From positions 1 to 64,000 of the forward strand of contig JAEYYR010000003.1 of the NCBI GenBank assembly GCA_023428375.1: 64,000 nt of DNA, in the 5' to 3' direction. The notes below the pieces were generated by a model. The model was given only the letters and a program-made list of their open reading frames with translations, searched no databases and had not been told where the DNA came from. This document shows positions 37,808 through 46,620 of the stretch, piece after piece (the stretch's first letter is position 1; every line of letters begins with the position of its first letter). The position numbers and the translations under genes are program-made. Source of the stretch: a bacterium. Lineage in GTDB: Bacteria; Babelota; Babeliae; Babelales; Babelaceae.

Positions 37808-38557
37808 ATGATTATTGTTCTTATATTTATTACATTTTTAAATGCTTTTACCCTTGATTCAAGCTTGTATAATGCAATTTCTTTCAAAAGAACTTGCCCT
37901 AACAATCTTGAAAGTAGAGCATTAATGATCATAATTAATGTTCCATTAACTAATACTGCCAGCTTATTTAATAATGAAGAAAGCAAAAAAAGGGTTGAAG
38001 AATTATACACTGTATTTAATCGTTTGTATTGCAATTATGTATCTAAAAATACTGAACATGAATTTGATCAAATTTTTGAAAAAATGTTACATGAATTTAT
38101 TCTCAAGTCCCGAAGTAGCATTGCGATGCTCCAGTGCACTTATCACTTAGAATGCATAAAAAAAATTAATATTATTCTCGATGCTAATTACTATAAAGCT
38201 GAAATACCAACCATAAACAGACTGCATTTAATTAGCGCGAGTAATTTGAAATTAATAAAGGCTTATATTGAAAAATCTGTCGGGGCAACTTGCATTCAAG
38301 ACGAAGATAATAAATCATTCTATACACATGCCTTGGAACACACTATTAGTTTGTTAAAAAAAGCACTACAAAACAATGTATATTCCGAACCATTTATCGC
38401 AATTTTAAAAAACCAAGAAGCAATTCATGCGTTTTTAAAGCCGGGCAGATTAAATGAAGTAGAGCTTGCCTGCTTGAAAGAATTTGCTTTTCTTCATATG
38501 CAATATCAAAAAAAACTTTCTGTTGAGAAATCGAATCTTCTCAGAATTCAACACTAA
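37808..38557 (+). CDS. Exported helical protein, unknown family
   Basis: A 249-residue protein. The first 16 or so residues (MIIVLIFITFLNAFT) look like a signal peptide. The rest is alpha-helical with cysteines near RTCPNN, RLYCNY and LQCTYHLECIK. I recognise no domain. It follows the dnaJ terminator by 28 bases, so it probably has its own promoter. Confidence 0.52.
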   Translation: MIIVLIFITFLNAFTLDSSLYNAISFKRTCPNNLESRALMIIINVPLTNTASLFNNEESKKRVEELYTVFNRLYCNYVSKNTEHEFDQIFEKMLHEFILKSRSSIAMLQCTYHLECIKKINIILDANYYKAEIPTINRLHLISASNLKLIKAYIEKSVGATCIQDEDNKSFYTHALEHTISLLKKALQNNVYSEPFIAILKNQEAIHAFLKPGRLNEVELACLKEFAFLHMQYQKKLSVEKSNLLRIQH

Positions 38558-38649
38558 AAACACAGAGAAATCTATTTATCTAACGCAAAAATGCGCTCAA
38601 TTGCTTCATATCAAAAGATGCTTGAAATCATAATATTGGATAATTTTTC

Positions 38650-38677
38650 TTGACTTGTAATCAAAGTCATGTAAAAG
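38650..38677 (+). promoter_or_regulatory. Candidate promoter for the fcl-glycosyltransferase operon
   Basis: TTGACT (38650-38655), 16 bases, then TAAAAG (38672-38677), about 70 bases before fcl. An imperfect palindrome (GACTT then AAGTC, spaced by seven bases) covers the -35 region. The 187-base gap before fcl holds no gene that I can support. Confidence 0.35.
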
Positions 38678-38744
38678 TATCTCAAAATTCGATGTGTCTA
38701 TCTTGCATCTATGCAAAGCGATGGATTAAAGGAAATACACGAGT

Positions 38745-39737
38745 ATGAATGAAGCACCTTTTCCACCCACTCTAACTTTAGACACATCAATTTTTATTGC
38801 CGGTCATCAAGGACTTGTTGGCTCAGCAATTGTGCGCCAATTACAAAAACTGGGATACACTAATTTAATTATAGCTCCCCTTAATGATCTTGATTTACGT
38901 AATCAGCAAAACACTCTAGATTTTTTTAAAATCCAAAAACCTGAATATGTTATATGCGCTGCAGCAAAAGTTGGTGGCATTTTAGCAAATATGCAAGAAC
39001 CAGCATCATTTATTTATGATAATTTAATGATTGCAGCAAACATTGCTCATGCAAGCTATTTGAGCGGTGTTAAAAAATTAATCTTTCTGGGATCATCATG
39101 TATCTATCCGAAATTTTCCCCGCAACCCATGAAAGAAGAATATCTTTTATCTGGACCTTTAGAACCCACTAATGAGGCTTACGCCATAGCTAAAATTGCA
39201 GGTGTATCACTCTGTAAATTTTATAACAAGCAATATGGAACCAATTTTATTAGCCTTATGCCAACCAATTTATATGGTCCAAATGATACATTCAATCAAC
39301 AAAAAAGCCATGTTATTCCAACGTTAATTGAAAGAATTCATAACGCCCATCTTGCCAATGATTCTTCGGTCATTATTTGGGGTAGCGGTAATGCATTACG
39401 TGAATTTATGCATGTCGATGACTGCGCTCGAGGAATAATTCATGTACTACAATCAGCAATCAATGAAGATATTATTAATCTTGGAACCAGCGAAGAATAT
39501 TCTGTTAAACAACTAGCTGAATTGATCAAACAAATTATTGGCTATAAAGGCGCGCTAGAATTTGATTCATCAAAGCCTGAGGGCACCCCGCGCAAACTCT
39601 TGGATTGCTCAAAAATACTCTCCTATGGCTTTAAGCCATTAATATCATTAAGGATCGGTCTTGAACATACAATCGAGTGGTATTTACAACAAAGACACAT
39701 TTCAACATCGACTAATGAGCTTATAAAACATATATGA
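38745..39737 (+). CDS. fcl: GDP-L-fucose synthase
   Basis: Epimerises and reduces GDP-4-keto-6-deoxymannose to GDP-L-fucose with NADPH. It has the nucleotide-binding loop FIAGHQGLVGSAIVRQL, the AAAKVGGI segment specific to this family, FLGSSCIYPKFSPQPMKE, and the catalytic Tyr-Lys in EAYAIAKIAG. Length 330 residues. It completes the pathway begun by manC and gmd six kilobases upstream. It is the first gene of an operon that goes straight into the glycosyltransferases, overlapping the GT32 gene by four bases. Confidence 0.94.
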   Translation: MNEAPFPPTLTLDTSIFIAGHQGLVGSAIVRQLQKLGYTNLIIAPLNDLDLRNQQNTLDFFKIQKPEYVICAAAKVGGILANMQEPASFIYDNLMIAANIAHASYLSGVKKLIFLGSSCIYPKFSPQPMKEEYLLSGPLEPTNEAYAIAKIAGVSLCKFYNKQYGTNFISLMPTNLYGPNDTFNQQKSHVIPTLIERIHNAHLANDSSVIIWGSGNALREFMHVDDCARGIIHVLQSAINEDIINLGTSEEYSVKQLAELIKQIIGYKGALEFDSSKPEGTPRKLLDCSKILSYGFKPLISLRIGLEHTIEWYLQQRHISTSTNELIKHI

Positions 39738-40603
39738 ATAAGCGCGTTTTATTATCCATATTCACCATCCTAGTACTATTTAGCGCAGTCTGGTTTTACA
39801 AAACTCAGAAGAATATTCCGTATGTTGATTTTGATACATCGATGCAAATTGCAAGCTTTCCAGAGTTATTTAATAATGATTATTTCAATCGCACCTATGC
39901 AGCAATGCGCGCTAATTACGCAATGAATAATCCTAGGAGAATTCAAGCTGCAAAAGATCTAAGAATTCCAAAAATAATTCATCAAATATGGCTTGGAAGT
40001 CCCTTTCCAGAAAAATATCGCACATTTCAACAAAGTTGGATCAGTAATCATCCAGATTGGGAATATCGCTTGTGGACAGACACCGAACTACAGGACCTTC
40101 CAATGATTAACCGAGACATGTATGAAGCAGCAGTCAATTATGGGGAGCGCTCAGATATTGCTCGCTATGAAATTTTATATCAGTTTGGTGGATTATATAT
40201 TGATACCGATGAAGAATGTATAAAATCTTTTGATCAATTTCATTATTGTTATGATTTTTATATCGGGATTCAACCTCTTGACACCAACAGCGTTCAGCTG
40301 GGAATTGGGGTAATTGGTAGCACAGCACAACATCCATTTTTGAAGTTAATCGTTGGATCGCTCCATAAAAGTAGCACTAAACAAATCATTGCACGAACTG
40401 GGCCCCTATTTATTACACAATTATTTGTTGAATATATGCATCGCATACCGGGTTTAAATATCGCATTACCACCAACATATTTTTATCCTAAAGGCTACAC
40501 GCAAACCGATGCAGAAAAATCATCCTGGCTTAAAAAAGAATCGTATGCCGTACATCATTGGGAAGGCAGTTGGCTTAAAAAAACCGCGTTTGTACCACAA
40601 TAA
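39734..40603 (+). CDS. GT32-family glycosyltransferase with N-terminal membrane anchor
   Basis: A 289-residue transferase of the GT32 (OCH1/capsular) type. Residues 1-22 are a positively charged start plus a hydrophobic segment with no clear cleavage site, like a Golgi type II anchor. The catalytic domain has RIPKIIHQIWLGSPFPE (78-93), PDWEYRLWTD, and GERSDIARYEILYQFGGLY leading to the DxD metal site DTD at 157-159. It probably uses a UDP or GDP sugar. Translationally coupled to fcl. The catalytic domain would face the periplasm or outside, which is unusual for a bacterium. Confidence 0.85.
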   Translation: MNKRVLLSIFTILVLFSAVWFYKTQKNIPYVDFDTSMQIASFPELFNNDYFNRTYAAMRANYAMNNPRRIQAAKDLRIPKIIHQIWLGSPFPEKYRTFQQSWISNHPDWEYRLWTDTELQDLPMINRDMYEAAVNYGERSDIARYEILYQFGGLYIDTDEECIKSFDQFHYCYDFYIGIQPLDTNSVQLGIGVIGSTAQHPFLKLIVGSLHKSSTKQIIARTGPLFITQLFVEYMHRIPGLNIALPPTYFYPKGYTQTDAEKSSWLKKESYAVHHWEGSWLKKTAFVPQ

Positions 40604-40619
40604 AAAAAGTGAATGAAGC

Positions 40620-41354
40620 ATGATATTTATTATTCTTACATTAATAACCTGCATAATCTTTACAGAAGATTATAACGATAAACCAACAATCGGCATATGC
40701 ATCACCGCCACAGGTAAATACATAACGCTTGCTTTGCCCCTCATAGAATCCGCACGCATCTATTTATGCCCTGAACATAAAAAAACATTTTATCTTTTTA
40801 CTGACGCTATTATTGATCTTCCTGAAGATGTAGTTGTAATACCGGCTAAAAAATATGGTTGGCCCTTTGATTCTATGTTTCGATTCATGTTCTATCTCAA
40901 AAATAAAGAGTTATTTGAACATAATGATTATATGATTGCCATTGATGCAGACATGCTTTTTGTTGATTATGTAGGCACAGAAATATTACAACCCTTAGTT
41001 GGCTCGGAACATTCACTCTTTACTAAAAAACGTGGATCATTTGAAGAGAAAAATAAAAAATCAAAAGCCTACATAGCTCCACATGAAGGTCGATGCTATT
41101 TCCATGCCACTTTTTATGGCGGCCAAACAAAACGTTTTATCTCTTTGCTTGAAGTTTGTAGCAATTACGTTGCTCAAGATGTAAAAAATAAATGTATTCC
41201 TATATGGCACGACGAGAGCCATCTAAATCGATATTTTGAAGATAATCCGCCTGTTCATCTGTCTCCTGCATACTGTTATCTAGATTTTTGTGGATTAGAC
41301 ATAAAACCAAAAATTATTGGCGTTCCTAAAGATATTCACACTATTCGCAAGTAA
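40620..41354 (+). CDS. GT6-family glycosyltransferase (ABO blood-group/alpha-1,3-galactosyltransferase type)
   Basis: A 244-residue enzyme of family GT6, which adds Gal or GalNAc in alpha-1,3 linkage. It matches the vertebrate catalytic domain closely: ADMLFVDYVGTEIL around the DxD site (Asp109, Asp111), KAYIAPHEGRCYFH, FYGGQTKRF, and WHDESHLNRYF (196-206) then HLSPAYCYLD. It ends with GVPKDIHTIRK. Residues 1-15 are a hydrophobic signal or anchor. From general knowledge, most bacterial GT6 enzymes have an NxN site in place of DxD; this one keeps DxD like the animal enzymes. GDP-fucose production and a GT10 lie in the same cluster. Confidence 0.92.
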   Translation: MIFIILTLITCIIFTEDYNDKPTIGICITATGKYITLALPLIESARIYLCPEHKKTFYLFTDAIIDLPEDVVVIPAKKYGWPFDSMFRFMFYLKNKELFEHNDYMIAIDADMLFVDYVGTEILQPLVGSEHSLFTKKRGSFEEKNKKSKAYIAPHEGRCYFHATFYGGQTKRFISLLEVCSNYVAQDVKNKCIPIWHDESHLNRYFEDNPPVHLSPAYCYLDFCGLDIKPKIIGVPKDIHTIRK

Positions 41355-41365
41355 AGAGATGTTAC

Positions 41366-43063
41366 ATGAAGTCAATAAAACTTATTAAAAAATCCTTAAA
41401 CCTATTTTTATTTACCCTATTCAACATTCTACAGTGCCAAGAGCCCCATTTTTTTGTGATTATTCCAACCTTTCATAATAAAGATTATTGCATAGAAAAC
41501 ATTCGTACCATGGCAGAACAAACCTATACCGATTGGCAAGCAATTATTATTGTTGATGGCTCTTCCGAAGATGATGATGGTACATACGATTTATTACATG
41601 AATATATCATCAAAAACAATTTAGAATCTCGCGTACAATTGATCCAAAACACAGAACGCCGTTTAGCTTTATATAATATTTATACTGCGATTCATCAATA
41701 TGCGGAAGACGATTGGGTTGTTGTGCTCTATGATGGCGATGATTTTTTTACTACCCCTGATGCCTTGAAGCGTATTGCACAAGAATATAAAAACAATTCA
41801 CCTTGGTTCACGTATGGTCAATACAGCAACTACCCTGCAAACACGCTGGGAAATTGTCGTCCATTTCCCCACGAGATTAACCAATCTAACGGATATAGAT
41901 CGTATCCATGGATTGCGTCACATCCACGAACTTTTTATGCATGGTTATTCAAACAAATAAAATTGCAGGACTTGCTTCATAACGGAAAATTCTTTCCCAT
42001 GGCATGGGATGTTGCATTCCTTCCTATGCTGGAAATGGCAGGAGCAGAACATATTAGTTTTATACCAGATATTTTATACGGCTATCGCCATCATGCTAAT
42101 AATGATTATGCGCAAAATCTCGCCCTTCAGTTAGGATTAGAAAAAGTCATACGATCTCAATCAAAATACTCTAAGTTAAAATACAAACCACTTCAGAAAA
42201 AAAACATTCATAAAATGGCAGATATTATTATTTATTCCAAAGATAGACCGCTGCAACTTGAAGCATTACTTGAATCAATCAATGAAAATGTAACTGGTAT
42301 TAATGCGATTAAAGTTATATATAAGGCCTCAAGTGCTTCATTTGATAAAGCATTTGAAGAACTAAAAATCCGCTATCGTTCAGTACATTTCATTAATGAA
42401 AAAAAGCAAAAAGGAATGAATTTCAAGAAAATAACGTTGCAAGTATTAGAAAAATCTACCGCAGATTATGTAGTATTTGGCGTGGATGATAATCTAGTAA
42501 CTTCTCCAATAAATCTTAGTAAAGCAATAGATGACTTAGAGACTACAAAAGCATTTGGTGTATTTTTTAGAATGGGACTCAATATTCATTATTGTGTGCC
42601 GGAACAAAATAACAAATACTACGAAACACCGCCATTAATTCAACTCGATGAAGACACTTACGCATGGCAATTTGGTACAGGCGTAGATAATTATCGTTAT
42701 TCATATTGTTCTGGTGACTGGCGCTATCCAACATCGGTAGATATGTCGCTCTATCGTAAAAAAGAAATTCTCAAAGAATTAAGTGCGATACAATTTAATA
42801 ATCCAAATACCTTAGAAGGAAATTGGTCCTGTACAATTCCAAAAAAAATGAGAAAAATTGGTATTTGCTTTAAAACATCAAAATGCATAAATGTACCACT
42901 TAATTCAGTCAAAGATGGTGTTCCATTGCCAAATATGAACGTTACAACGCAGGAATTGTTACAAAAATTTAATCAGGGATTCAAGTTAGACTGGAAATCA
43001 TTAACCACTAAAACCTTTGATAGTGTCCATGTGATGCATGCGCCCACTTATATTAATCGTTAA
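41366..43063 (+). CDS. Two-domain exported glycosyltransferase (GT2 plus second GT-A-like domain)
   Basis: A 565-residue protein. Residues 1-24 have four lysines and a hydrophobic core ending LQC, a signal peptide. Residues 28-255 are a GT2 domain with FVIIPTFHNKDYC, IIVDGSSEDDDG and DGDDFF (Asp123, Asp125). From about residue 283 a second domain begins with DIIIYSKDRPLQLEALLES and has VFGVDDN, again a GT-A pattern, so it may be a second transferase. The two domains could add two sugars in turn. The N-terminal domain is related to the proteins at 43038 and 45760. Its end overlaps the next gene by 26 bases. Confidence 0.8.
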   Translation: MKSIKLIKKSLNLFLFTLFNILQCQEPHFFVIIPTFHNKDYCIENIRTMAEQTYTDWQAIIIVDGSSEDDDGTYDLLHEYIIKNNLESRVQLIQNTERRLALYNIYTAIHQYAEDDWVVVLYDGDDFFTTPDALKRIAQEYKNNSPWFTYGQYSNYPANTLGNCRPFPHEINQSNGYRSYPWIASHPRTFYAWLFKQIKLQDLLHNGKFFPMAWDVAFLPMLEMAGAEHISFIPDILYGYRHHANNDYAQNLALQLGLEKVIRSQSKYSKLKYKPLQKKNIHKMADIIIYSKDRPLQLEALLESINENVTGINAIKVIYKASSASFDKAFEELKIRYRSVHFINEKKQKGMNFKKITLQVLEKSTADYVVFGVDDNLVTSPINLSKAIDDLETTKAFGVFFRMGLNIHYCVPEQNNKYYETPPLIQLDEDTYAWQFGTGVDNYRYSYCSGDWRYPTSVDMSLYRKKEILKELSAIQFNNPNTLEGNWSCTIPKKMRKIGICFKTSKCINVPLNSVKDGVPLPNMNVTTQELLQKFNQGFKLDWKSLTTKTFDSVHVMHAPTYINR

Positions 43064-43844
43064 CTTTTTTATTTTATATCTATCGATGCATGCACAGATT
43101 GAAAAGCCTCAATTTGTGGTGTTAATCTGTTCGTATAATAATGCTTGGTTTTACCAAGCAAATTTACTGAGCGCGCTTATGCAGACCTATGATAATTTTC
43201 GCATTATCTATATTGATGATTGTTCTAATGATAAAACGGGTGAATTGGTTGCTGAATTCATCCGTCGCATTCAGCCAACGCAAAAAATTACTTTGATCAG
43301 AAATAAAATGCGCAAATACAAAATGCGTAACCTCTACGAAGTCATTCATTCCCTATGCAAGAATGATGAGATAATAATTGAATTAGATGGAGATGATTTT
43401 TTAAATGGTTGTGATGTATTAAAAAAAATTGCTCTTCTGTATCAGGAGAATGATATTCTATTAACGTATGGATCCTATATCAATTTTCCGTATACCAATA
43501 AAATTAATACGGAAAAATTGCCAAGGGACATTAGTCAAAATAATGCCATACGTACATATAAATGGGTCACCTCGCATTTAAAAACATTTAAAGCTTCGCT
43601 CTTTAAATCTATTCCCAGGGAACACCTGCAGGTTGACGGAACCTTTGTACAGATGACTAGCGATCTTGCGTATATGTTTTCTATGATCGAACTTGCCAAA
43701 GATAAAATAATGCATTGTTCTGAAATTTTGTATGTATATAATACTGCTACATCATTAAATGATGATAAAGTTGATGCAACGCTGCAATCAAACTTTGAAG
43801 ATAAAATCAGAAAGAAAAAACCATTAACTGGAAAAAATCATTGA
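43038..43844 (+). CDS. Exported GT2-family glycosyltransferase
   Basis: A 268-residue GT2 enzyme. Signal peptide MRPLILIVNFFILYLSMHA with likely cleavage after Ala19. Catalytic features are VVLICSYNNAWFYQANLL (27-44), YIDDCSNDKTG (58-68) and ELDGDD (115-120), the nucleotide-sugar and metal site. The segment RTYKWVTSHLKTFKA matches the first domain of the gene before and the protein at 45760. Its start lies inside the preceding gene. Its 3' end overlaps the opposing gene by 21 bases. Confidence 0.83.
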   Translation: MRPLILIVNFFILYLSMHAQIEKPQFVVLICSYNNAWFYQANLLSALMQTYDNFRIIYIDDCSNDKTGELVAEFIRRIQPTQKITLIRNKMRKYKMRNLYEVIHSLCKNDEIIIELDGDDFLNGCDVLKKIALLYQENDILLTYGSYINFPYTNKINTEKLPRDISQNNAIRTYKWVTSHLKTFKASLFKSIPREHLQVDGTFVQMTSDLAYMFSMIELAKDKIMHCSEILYVYNTATSLNDDKVDATLQSNFEDKIRKKKPLTGKNH

Positions 43845-44609
43845 CCATGGCATACCATGCAAAGCATCAATTCCAAAAATTGCAGGCAATTTCATAAAAC
43901 AATCTCTTGCTCGTTGTGAAACACCTTGAATATTACCCAAAAAAATCGGCGGTTTATTGAACCCCAATGACCAATGTTCATGCAAAATTGAAAAAATTTC
44001 ATTTTCATTATCACTAAATGCAAGTAATATATCACAGGATTTTTGCGGGTTATTGATGCCGGCAATCTTTTTCATAACACTCTTCAATCCCGGATGATTG
44101 ATGCTATTAATGGTTGAATTTTGAAAATGTTTTATATCATTAACCATAATTATGTTCTCGATTGAATTACATAATTCATCTTCTGCAACACGCTCACTTA
44201 AACGGCTAATTATATCGTGGTTTGCCATATTATTATCTGCGGCCCAAAACAAAATCCGTCCATTCGCACAGGATATAACATCACCCAAAAACTCTCCAGA
44301 ATTTCCACTAAATAATTGAATTCTCGGACAACTTTTAAAACGTTCACATATAGTGTTGTATAACTTACTCTCCCTTAGTTCAATGCTCAATATATAATTG
44401 AAACCATCAGTACCAAAAGTATCTGACTGCTCATCAATTGTTTGATCAAAAAATGATTTTAAATAGAGAAAAAATTCATCTTTTAAATGGGATAAATCGA
44501 TTGCTTCATCAAAGCCATTTTCAAAATCTGCAGGAGAAAAATCAAAGGTTGGAGGACTAGAGTGGATACATGAAAAACTTATGACCAATAGTAAGCTTAA
44601 GAGAGACAT
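43824..44609 (-). CDS. Exported protein, unknown family, in the transferase cluster
   Basis: A 261-residue protein with a clear signal peptide (MSLLSLLLVISFSCIHS). It contains PRIQLFSGNSGEFLG, GRILFWAADNN and KSCDILLAFSDNE, an alternation of strands and helices that suggests a Rossmann-like or flavodoxin-like fold. I recognise no family. AGGAGAT precedes the start and a gap of 165 bases with two inverted repeats lies upstream. Located between rightward and leftward exported glycosyltransferases, so it may share their role. Confidence 0.55.
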   Translation of the reverse strand: MSLLSLLLVISFSCIHSSPPTFDFSPADFENGFDEAIDLSHLKDEFFLYLKSFFDQTIDEQSDTFGTDGFNYILSIELRESKLYNTICERFKSCPRIQLFSGNSGEFLGDVISCANGRILFWAADNNMANHDIISRLSERVAEDELCNSIENIIMVNDIKHFQNSTINSINHPGLKSVMKKIAGINNPQKSCDILLAFSDNENEIFSILHEHWSLGFNKPPIFLGNIQGVSQRARDCFMKLPAIFGIDALHGMPWSMIFSS

Positions 44610-44684
44610 AAAATCTCCTTTTTTTATTAGTGTTTTAACACGGTTTATTATCTTATTATGATGTATAGAACGATCGATTCAAGG

Positions 44685-44724
44685 TAGTTTCAAACTATCT
44701 TTATAATCATATGCCATTTGGCAT
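44685..44724. promoter_or_regulatory. Two inverted repeats in the gap upstream of 43824-44609
   Basis: TAGTTTCAAACTA (44685-44697) and ATGCCATTTGGCAT (44711-44724) are two near-perfect inverted repeats 13 bases apart. Leftward, between them lies ATTATAAAG, a possible -10, with TTGCAC (44730-44725) as a possible -35. This fits a regulated promoter for the leftward exported-protein gene, but could also be transcript structure. Confidence 0.35.
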
Positions 44725-44774
44725 GTGCAATCATAACACAAAAAAATTTAATATGCTTTATTACCTGCATCCAA

Positions 44775-45785
44775 TCATTTTCTCAATACGGCTTTTACTG
44801 TTTCAAGCAATGTATCAATAAAAGCATCATACGAAAAAATTCTGGCCTTTGGTGATTGCAGAAAATCGCGGGCTGCAGATAAATATTTTTCATATTCAAC
44901 ATCGGTCATGGATGTTAAATAATGATATAAATCATCTAACGATGCAAAATCTCGATAATTGATAAACGAGTTTATAGGAATATAAAAATCTATATTGGGT
45001 GCGCCGAGATAAATCGGTACGCATCCAGCAGAAAATGCATCGAAAATTTTTTCTGTTATATAACCAGGAATGCATGAATTTTCAAAACAGAATGCAAACT
45101 TATAGTGAGACATACAAGAAAGTTTATCTTCAACGGTACCACGATACACAATGCTTGATGGCCAGCCATGTCCCCATAAATCAAATTCATTATGTCCATG
45201 TGCTATAAAAAAATTCACTATGTCGCTTCTTAGTGAATAAATAGAAGTATTTGCACCGATCGCTCTCTTATTTGAAGCAATCAACGTACATAATTTTTTT
45301 TCGCTGGGAGCCACATATTCATGCGGTATAGTTAATGCAAAGCAATAATTTAAACGTTTAAATTTGTTTCGTTTAAGCACTTCATCATGAAACGTCATAA
45401 CCTGATCAAATAATTGCCAAATTTCGCCTTTATAGTTATTAGGGTCTACAGCGGGCGGCTCCCATGCCATTAAAATCTTTTTGACCTTCTTGTTTTTCAT
45501 GAGCATCTGAGCATGAGGCGAAGCAGGCGCATTGAAAACAACATAACAATCGAGTGTATGCAAATAACGCAGGTCAGTTGTCAAAATCAATCCTGCACGC
45601 GCAAATTTCTCCCGCGCCTTACCCCAAAGTGTCTTATTTAAAACAAATAATTGATCACCGTAATAGATGCTTTGAAGCGGATCAATAAACACAACTGTCT
45701 GCTTGTTCTTTGCATTGATATCAACCGCAATAAAACATGTAATAACAAGCGAAAAAATTTTAACGCGATGCATAATACGTAACAT
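44775..45785 (-). CDS. GT10-family alpha-fucosyltransferase, exported
   Basis: A 336-residue fucosyltransferase of family GT10 (alpha-1,3/1,4, as in Lewis antigen synthesis in animals and Helicobacter). The diagnostic donor-binding motif is FENSCIPGYITEKIFDAFSAG then CVPIYLGAPNIDFYIP, followed by SFINYRDFASLDDLYHYL. MAWEPPAVDP also fits the family. The N-terminus (HRVKIFSLVITCFIAVDINA) is a signal peptide. I chose the ATG at 45785, preceded by GTGAGG; an upstream GTG at 45797 is possible. Its donor, GDP-fucose, would come from ManC, Gmd and Fcl in this window. It overlaps the upstream gene by 26 bases. Confidence 0.9.
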   Translation of the reverse strand: MLRIMHRVKIFSLVITCFIAVDINAKNKQTVVFIDPLQSIYYGDQLFVLNKTLWGKAREKFARAGLILTTDLRYLHTLDCYVVFNAPASPHAQMLMKNKKVKKILMAWEPPAVDPNNYKGEIWQLFDQVMTFHDEVLKRNKFKRLNYCFALTIPHEYVAPSEKKLCTLIASNKRAIGANTSIYSLRSDIVNFFIAHGHNEFDLWGHGWPSSIVYRGTVEDKLSCMSHYKFAFCFENSCIPGYITEKIFDAFSAGCVPIYLGAPNIDFYIPINSFINYRDFASLDDLYHYLTSMTDVEYEKYLSAARDFLQSPKARIFSYDAFIDTLLETVKAVLRK

Positions 45786-46620
45786 GGTATGCCTCACTAT
45801 CTGATAGACGAGGATATGGCTTTAATCCTCTGAGATATGTTTCAATGGTATACTGTAACCCAACATTAACTTTATGATCATTGAATTGCGTTTCTATATT
45901 GTGTACATACAACGGATAATCGCAGAATTTATGTCTTTCACGAGCCATTTCAAGCATTGAAAAATATATTGAAGCATCAATCGACATCTCAAACCAGCGT
46001 GAGTGTTTTTGCTTTACTGAGTACACGAAATCACGTTTTTCAATTTTTTGAAAAAGCCATGCATAATAACTGCGCATCGCAGTCCAAAAATTACAGTCGG
46101 TATATTGCCTAAAGGTGCCTTTCTCAACAACATACTCAGGCACTTCCTTAACTCGCATCTCTAAGCGCCTAGTAGGCCATTTGATATTGTTGCCATAGGT
46201 TAACCAGATTGAATTATCTTGATAAACCGTATTCAAATAATTAAGTACGGTTGTAGTTGGCAACCAATCGTCACCATCTAATTCAATAATAATTTCATGT
46301 TTTTTACACATGTGTCCAGCAAAATAGAGATTATGAGCCTTCAGTTTTCTTTTAGGATTGCGAATTATTGTCAAACGATCACCTAGCCGATGCTCTTCTT
46401 TAAACTTTGTTACATACGCATAGGTGCCATCATTTGAGCAGTCATCAACATAAATAGCTCTAAAATGCTCTGCCGGATATTCTTGTGCAAATAAGGTAGT
46501 TAAGTTTTTATCCGCCCATTGAAGATTATTATAGGAACAAATAATAAAGACAAAATCATGTAAAATTTCTTGCGTATGCACAAAACAGGTGAAAAATAAA
46601 AGTAATGGCAACATAATCAT
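45760..46620 (-). CDS. Exported GT2-family glycosyltransferase
   Basis: A 286-residue GT2 enzyme with signal peptide MIMLPLLLFFTCFVHT. Catalytic motifs are FVFIICSYNNLQWADKNL (23-40), YVDDCSNDGTYAY (58-69) and ELDGDDWLP (113-121). It is a paralogue of the gene at 43038-43844 and of the first domain at 41366-43063: all share SYNN, VDDCSNDGT-type and LTYGN motifs in the same order. Its start overlaps the upstream gene by four bases. Confidence 0.83.
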   Translation of the reverse strand: MIMLPLLLFFTCFVHTQEILHDFVFIICSYNNLQWADKNLTTLFAQEYPAEHFRAIYVDDCSNDGTYAYVTKFKEEHRLGDRLTIIRNPKRKLKAHNLYFAGHMCKKHEIIIELDGDDWLPTTTVLNYLNTVYQDNSIWLTYGNNIKWPTRRLEMRVKEVPEYVVEKGTFRQYTDCNFWTAMRSYYAWLFQKIEKRDFVYSVKQKHSRWFEMSIDASIYFSMLEMARERHKFCDYPLYVHNIETQFNDHKVNVGLQYTIETYLRGLKPYPRLSDSEAYHVTYYASR

